This document shows positions 60,236-64,000 of a DNA stretch of 64,000 bases, one piece after another. Every line of letters starts with the position of its first letter. The first letter of the stretch is position 1. The position numbers and the translations under genes are program-made. The DNA comes from Microbacterium sp. GTDB lineage: Bacteria > Actinomycetota > Actinomycetes > Actinomycetales > Microbacteriaceae. The notes beneath the pieces were generated by a model. It saw nothing but the letters and a program-made list of their open reading frames with translations, was not told the DNA's origin and made no database searches. Where the stretch lies: contig JAEKKN010000023.1 in NCBI GenBank assembly GCA_019510305.1, positions 38,488-102,487 of the forward strand, in the 5' to 3' direction.

Positions 60236-61534
60236 GTGGCTACCGTGAACCCGCCCCGTGGCATGCGTGACATCCTCCCCGCCGACAAGACGCGCCGTGA
60301 GCGCGTCCTCTCCGTGATCCGCGAGCGCTACCGCTCGCACGGATTCGACGAGATCGAGACGCCGGCTCTCGAGGAGTACTCGCGCCTGCACGCCGGGATC
60401 GGGGGCGACAACGAGAAGCTCGCCTACAACGTGCTGCGCCGCGGACTCGACGCCGAGGCGATCCGCGAAGCCGCCGCAGACCCCGCAGCGCTCGCCGACC
60501 TCGGACTCCGCTACGACCTGACCGTGCCGCTCGCCCGTTTCTACGCGAGCAACCGCGGTCAGCTGCCGGGCGTCTTCCGCTCCATCCAGATCGGCCCGGT
60601 GTGGCGCGCAGAGCGCCCGCAGAAGGGCCGCTACCGCCAGTTCGTGCAGTGCGACATCGACGTCATCGGCGACGATTCGTCTCGCGCCGAGGCCGAACTC
60701 ATGGTCGCCTCACTCGACGCGCTGGACGCGCTCGGTCTGGAGGGATCGACCGTCCGCATCAACGATCGCAGGGCTCTGGATTGGATGCTGGAGAGCTTCG
60801 GCTTCACGTTGGACGAGCGGCCGGGCGTGCTCATCACGATCGACAAACTCGACAAGATCGGTCCGGACGGGGTCGCCGCTGAGCTCCGCGAACGCGCCCT
60901 TCGGCAGGCTCAGGGACCCAGTTCGAACGCTGCCGTCGACGCGTTCGAGGCGTTCCTCCGTCGCCCGCAGACCATGGAGTTCAACCCGTTCGGCGAGCGG
61001 CAGATCCGCAAGGCGCTGCCCGAGAACGCGCCCGACGAGGTCGTGGCGCACCTGGTCGGCATCGGCGAGGCCGTCGCTGCGGGCACCGGCCGTGCAGACA
61101 TCCCGCTCGTCTTCGACCCGTTCCTCGTTCGAGGCATGGGGTACTACACCGGGACGATCATGGAGCTCGCGCACCCCTCGGTCGACTACTCGCTCGGCGG
61201 TGGCGGGCGATACGACGGCATGATCGGACGGTTCCTGGGACAGCAGGTCCCCGCCGTCGGGTTCTCGCTCGGCTTCGAGCGACTGGTCGATCTCGTGACG
61301 TCGGACACGGATGCTGCGCCCCGGGCTGTCGTGCTGATCCACGACGCCGATGTGCCGGTCGCCGAACTCGTCGCGCACAAGGCCCGCCTGATCGCCGACG
61401 GAGCGCGGGTACGCCTCGAGCGCCGTACCAAGAACCTGAAGGCGCTGCTCGAGCGTTCCGCCGCCGACGGATACACGGCCTTCGCGACCGTCGGCGCCGG
61501 ATCGGCTGAGCTGGAGCTCAAGCCCTTGAACTGA
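60236..61534 (+). CDS. hisS: Histidyl-tRNA synthetase with an in-frame repeat
   Basis: A 432-residue class II synthetase. PRGMRDILP, LRYDLTVPLARF (motif 2 region), GPVWRAERPQKGRYRQF, the His-specific RGMGYYTGTIMEL and GGGGRYDGMIGRF are intact, as is the anticodon-binding C-terminal domain. It charges tRNA-His. The start is GTG. A 23-bp interspersed repeat inside the gene (60897-60919) adds LRQAQGPSS at about residues 222-230, in a region that tolerates insertions. Confidence 0.95.
   Translation: MATVNPPRGMRDILPADKTRRERVLSVIRERYRSHGFDEIETPALEEYSRLHAGIGGDNEKLAYNVLRRGLDAEAIREAAADPAALADLGLRYDLTVPLARFYASNRGQLPGVFRSIQIGPVWRAERPQKGRYRQFVQCDIDVIGDDSSRAEAELMVASLDALDALGLEGSTVRINDRRALDWMLESFGFTLDERPGVLITIDKLDKIGPDGVAAELRERALRQAQGPSSNAAVDAFEAFLRRPQTMEFNPFGERQIRKALPENAPDEVVAHLVGIGEAVAAGTGRADIPLVFDPFLVRGMGYYTGTIMELAHPSVDYSLGGGGRYDGMIGRFLGQQVPAVGFSLGFERLVDLVTSDTDAAPRAVVLIHDADVPVAELVAHKARLIADGARVRLERRTKNLKALLERSAADGYTAFATVGAGSAELELKPLN
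60897..60919 (+). repeat. Interspersed repeat copy inside hisS
   Basis: CCCTTCGG-CAGGCTCAGGGACCC is 21 of 23 identical to the intergenic element at 10334-10356. It is in frame with hisS and encodes LRQAQGP in a predicted loop between LDKIGPDGVAAELRERA and AAVDAFEAFLRR. It appears to be a mobile or spreading short repeat that landed in a coding sequence without breaking it. Confidence 0.7.
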
Positions 61535-61540
61535 GCCGCC

Positions 61541-61598
61541 GCTCGGTCGCTGCGCTCCCTCGCTCAACGACCGGGTCCGGGCCGCTTCAACGACCAGG
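61541..61598. repeat. Interspersed palindromic repeat between hisS and a SGNH hydrolase
   Basis: GCTCGGTCGCTGCGCTCCCTCGCTCAACGACCGG fills 61541-61574; a partial copy, CTTCAACGACCAGG, is at 61585-61598. It matches copies at 8571-8699 and 41521-41613. It ends two bases before the GTG of the next gene, so it supplies the sequence just upstream of the start. Confidence 0.8.
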
Positions 61599-61600
61599 AC

Positions 61601-62455
61601 GTGCCGCTCATCGACGGAGCCGGGGCCGTTCACCGGACGTTCACGGCGTCGGGGTCGAATCGGAGAGTGCGACGCCTCCGCCCTCTCCTCGCCGTCGGTC
61701 TCCTCCTCGCGGCATCCATCGTCGGCATCCGCCTTCTCCTCTCCCGTCAGGCGGCGATCGCCCGTCGCCGCATCGGCAAACCGCTCGGAGAGGAGTCCGT
61801 CGACGCAGACCGCCTGTGGAGGCGCAAGCTCGACGGGGAGCCGATCGAGCTGCTGCTGCTCGGCGACTCCCTCGCGGCCGGTCTGGGCGCCCAGACGCGC
61901 AAGCAGACGCTCGGCGGGCGGCTGTCCAAGGCTCTCGCCGTACGGCTCCAGCGTCCCGTGCGGCTCACCACAGGCGCGGTCGTCGGCGCGGAGTCGCCCG
62001 ATCTCGGCTCGCAGATCGATGCGCTCCCCGCCGGCTACCGGCCGCACGTCGCCGTGATCGTGGTCGGCGGCAACGACGTGACCCACCGGATCCCGGTCGC
62101 AGTGTCGGCACGGCACCTGGAGAAGGCGATCGGACGGCTGCTCGCGGTGGGCGCCGAGGTCGTCGTCGGCACGTGCCCGGATCTCGGCGCCCTCCGTGCC
62201 GTCCCGCAGCCGCTGCGGCGGCTCGCCGCGAGCATGTCGCGTCGGCTCGCCGAGGTTCAGGCGGAGACTGCGGTGCGGGCGGGCGCCGAACCGGTCGACC
62301 TGCGTCGCGCCATCGGCCCGATGTTCTTCGACGCTCCGGAGGAGATGTTCAGCCTCGACCTGTTCCACCCGAGCGCGCTCGGCTACCGTCGCACCGCCGA
62401 GGCGCTGCTCCCCGCGGTCTGCCGCGCTGCGGGCAAGGTCACTCCGGTGCGCTGA
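61601..62455 (+). CDS. SGNH/GDSL-family hydrolase, membrane-anchored
   Basis: A 284-residue lipase/esterase-fold protein. Residues about 28-47 form an N-terminal transmembrane or signal-anchor helix. LLGDSLAAGLGA is block I (nucleophile Ser), GGND block III, and DLFHPSALGY block V with the catalytic Asp/His. Substrate is unknown; such enzymes deacylate lipids or sugar esters at the cell surface. The GTG start follows a repeat and has GGAC as the only upstream Shine-Dalgarno-like sequence. Its end overlaps the convergent VOC gene by 17 bases. Confidence 0.82.
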   Translation: MPLIDGAGAVHRTFTASGSNRRVRRLRPLLAVGLLLAASIVGIRLLLSRQAAIARRRIGKPLGEESVDADRLWRRKLDGEPIELLLLGDSLAAGLGAQTRKQTLGGRLSKALAVRLQRPVRLTTGAVVGAESPDLGSQIDALPAGYRPHVAVIVVGGNDVTHRIPVAVSARHLEKAIGRLLAVGAEVVVGTCPDLGALRAVPQPLRRLAASMSRRLAEVQAETAVRAGAEPVDLRRAIGPMFFDAPEEMFSLDLFHPSALGYRRTAEALLPAVCRAAGKVTPVR

Positions 62456-62948
62456 ACGAGGCGGCCCACTCGGCGACGCGTCGGGCGCTCTCCTCTTCGG
62501 AGAGGTCTTCGACGCGCGTCATGACCGACCACCGCACCCCGAACGGGTCGCGGATGCTCGCGAACCGGTCGCCCGAGACGAAGTCGGACGGGGCCTCCCG
62601 CACCGTGGCTCCCGCAGCGACCGCGCGCTCGACGACGGCATCGACATCGGACACATACAGTCCCATCGAGTAGCAGTCGTCCTCTCCACCGGGCGCGGGC
62701 ACGAGGTGGTACTCCGGGTTCGGCTCGCCGAGCTGCAGCAGCCCCGTGCCGAAGTCGAGGTCGGCATGCGCGACGACGCCGCCGAACTCGGTCACGTCGA
62801 CCACCCGAGCGCCGAAGACGTCGCGGTAGAACTCGATCGCCTCCTTGGCTCCGGGGATCGCGAGGAAGGGGGTGAGCGAGGTCGCGCGGTGCGGACGACC
62901 GTCAGTGGTGTGCTCGCCGGTCACGCCGGCCGTGGTGTGGTTCGTCAT
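62439..62948 (-). CDS. VOC-family protein (glyoxalase/bleomycin-resistance type)
   Basis: A 169-residue vicinal-oxygen-chelate protein. TPFLAIPGAKEAIEFYRDVF and FASIRDPFGVRWSVMTRV are the opening and closing motifs of PhnB-like members. It could bind metal or act as a small-molecule-binding protein. TAGCCT lies six bases before the ATG; leaderless. It overlaps the end of the convergent SGNH hydrolase gene by 17 bases. Confidence 0.82.
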   Translation of the reverse strand: MTNHTTAGVTGEHTTDGRPHRATSLTPFLAIPGAKEAIEFYRDVFGARVVDVTEFGGVVAHADLDFGTGLLQLGEPNPEYHLVPAPGGEDDCYSMGLYVSDVDAVVERAVAAGATVREAPSDFVSGDRFASIRDPFGVRWSVMTRVEDLSEEESARRVAEWAASFSAPE

Positions 62949-63041
62949 GGATCCAGGCTAGGAAGAAGCGGTTGCCGCGGGCTTGAACATCCGCGACAGC
63001 TTCACTCGGGCGCGGTCGGCGAGGGATCGTACGCTGGTGCG

Positions 63042-63821
63042 ATGGTGAATCCCACGCGCGGAGTGCTCTACCCTGCGAGGCTGCCCGACTTCCATCGGCT
63101 GCCTGCGACCGGAGCCGCGGGCGAAGTCGTCGTGTGGTTCTGGATCCCCGAGTGGGACATCGAGCCGGGTCGCTCGTCGCGTCAGGAGATCGTGGGCTAT
63201 CCGGCGCTCAACCTCGTCGTCGAGCCCGACGCCGTGACCCTGTCGGGCGCGACGACGCGTGCGACTCATCGTGATCTCCGCGGCACGGGCTGGGCGGTGG
63301 GCGCTCTGCTGCGCCCAGCCGCGGTCGCAGCGCTGATCGACGCTCCCGTCGCGGTGGTCGACGAGGAGCAGATGCTCGAGGAGCCCGAGCTGCTCGCGTC
63401 GGTGACGTCGGCGATGAAATCGGGGGAGGGTCATCGGGAGCGCGCGGTGGCGGCTTTCTCACGCTGGATCGCCGAGCGCGTCGGGCCGCTGGATGCCGCG
63501 GCCCGCCAGGCGAACGCGCTCGTCGACGTGCTCCTCGGCGATGACGCTGCGTCGAGCGTCGAGGAGGCGGCGCTGCGACTGGCGGTGTCGGTGCGCACGC
63601 TGCAGCGCCTCGCGCACCGTCACGTGGGGCTCTCGCCCGCGGCGATGATCCGCAGGCGTCGGTTGCAGGATGCCGCCCAGCAGCTGCGTGCGGACCCGGG
63701 AGTCGATCTCGCGACCCTCGCGGCCGAGTTCGGATACGCCGATCACGCCCACCTCACGAGGGATTTCCGCGCGGTGCTCGGGATCGCCCCGAGCGCGTAT
63801 CGGGCCGACGCGCGCCGCTGA
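63042..63821 (+). CDS. AraC-family regulator with DUF6597-like N-terminus
   Basis: A 259-residue regulator. The N-terminal domain, VVWFWIPEWDIEPGRSS and VGYPALNLVVEPDAVTLSGA, resembles DUF6597-like sensor domains; the C-terminal helix-turn-helix spans about 165-259 with AAEFGYADHAHLTRDFRAVL and GIAPSAYRADAR. TACGCT lies six bases before the ATG with no Shine-Dalgarno; leaderless. It is divergent from the VOC gene, which may be its target. Confidence 0.82.
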   Translation: MVNPTRGVLYPARLPDFHRLPATGAAGEVVVWFWIPEWDIEPGRSSRQEIVGYPALNLVVEPDAVTLSGATTRATHRDLRGTGWAVGALLRPAAVAALIDAPVAVVDEEQMLEEPELLASVTSAMKSGEGHRERAVAAFSRWIAERVGPLDAAARQANALVDVLLGDDAASSVEEAALRLAVSVRTLQRLAHRHVGLSPAAMIRRRRLQDAAQQLRADPGVDLATLAAEFGYADHAHLTRDFRAVLGIAPSAYRADARR

Positions 63822-63911
63822 CGTTCAGTTCGTCGGGAGCGGGTCCGCGACGCGCCGCTTTTGGGCCGGCATCCTCCGACAGAAGAGAATCGTCCCTACG
63901 AAGCGATCGCG

Positions 63912-64000
63912 TCAGCGACGTGCGAGGCGAAGGCGCAGCATCCGATATCCGACGCCGACCAGCACGACGCCCGTGCCGACCAGCGACGCGACGACGGGCA
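63912..64000 (-). CDS. Membrane protein, C-terminal fragment
   Basis: The window's right edge cuts a minus-strand frame that ends in a hydrophobic segment and basic tail: PVVASLVGTGVVLVGVGYRM, then LRLRLARR and a stop. It looks like a last transmembrane helix with positive cytoplasmic residues. Too little remains for a name. The 90 bp between it and the AraC gene shows no other feature. Confidence 0.4.
   Translation of the reverse strand, partial: PVVASLVGTGVVLVGVGYRMLRLRLARR

Overview
The window is about 70% G+C, tightly packed, and rich in GGCATCC/GGATGCC words. Many genes start with GTG, a few with TTG, and there is a large leaderless-promoter class. The gene content includes a GapB-type long GAPDH, GTP-dependent PEPCK, a RamB-type regulator, mfd-mazG, copper amine oxidase and paired SMR pumps. 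All of this fits a high-GC actinobacterium of the Microbacteriaceae, most likely Microbacterium or a close relative. I see no rRNA, tRNA, CRISPR, transposase or prophage genes. No stretch over 300 bases lacks a gene; the longest gaps (about 200-275 bp) are at 2428-2625, 4208-4454, 11147-11420, 19924-20148, 22028-22229 and 53185-53419.

Layout. 1-12400: an uncharacterised catabolic/uptake locus. It holds two MoaF-domain paralogues, an amidohydrolase start, an APC permease, two SDR dehydrogenases, a HAD phosphatase, a complete branched-chain-amino-acid-type ABC importer (LivF, fused LivM-LivG, LivH, lipoprotein), a SnoaL-like protein and an AraC regulator. 12490-16013: a DUF998 membrane protein, a DHA2 drug exporter with a copper-sensor-like operator, and an RpiR regulator. 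16085-17909: N-acetylmuramate recycling (kinase + MurQ). 17914-22027: copper amine oxidase, its probable TetR regulator with matching operators, a small membrane protein and a two-gene SMR pump. 22230-28192: gluconeogenesis (gapB, RamB-like regulator, pckG). 28317-32619: ABC exporter, UBP zinc finger, cNMP-binding thioredoxin-reductase-like flavoprotein and a small HTH regulator.

32731-41523: LD-carboxypeptidase, an MHS transporter, and a LacI-controlled beta-galactoside system (two permeases, binding protein, GH35 enzyme). 41621-45757: a small membrane protein and the rib operon ribDE-ribBA-ribH behind an FMN riboswitch with a 23-residue leader ORF. 45882-64000: mostly housekeeping genes (Fpg/Nei glycosylase, mfd, gdhA, ppc, nhaA, mazG, hisS) mixed with small enzymes and regulators.

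How they fit together. gapB, pckG, ppc and gdhA form a scattered anaplerotic, gluconeogenic and nitrogen core. The MoaF locus and the TetR-linked copper amine oxidase could serve one amine-derived nutrient pathway; this is inference. Interspersed palindromic repeats lie between genes and, in one case, inside hisS. Starts with TAnnnT placed 6-7 nt before the start codon suggest that much of this genome is translated from leaderless mRNA.
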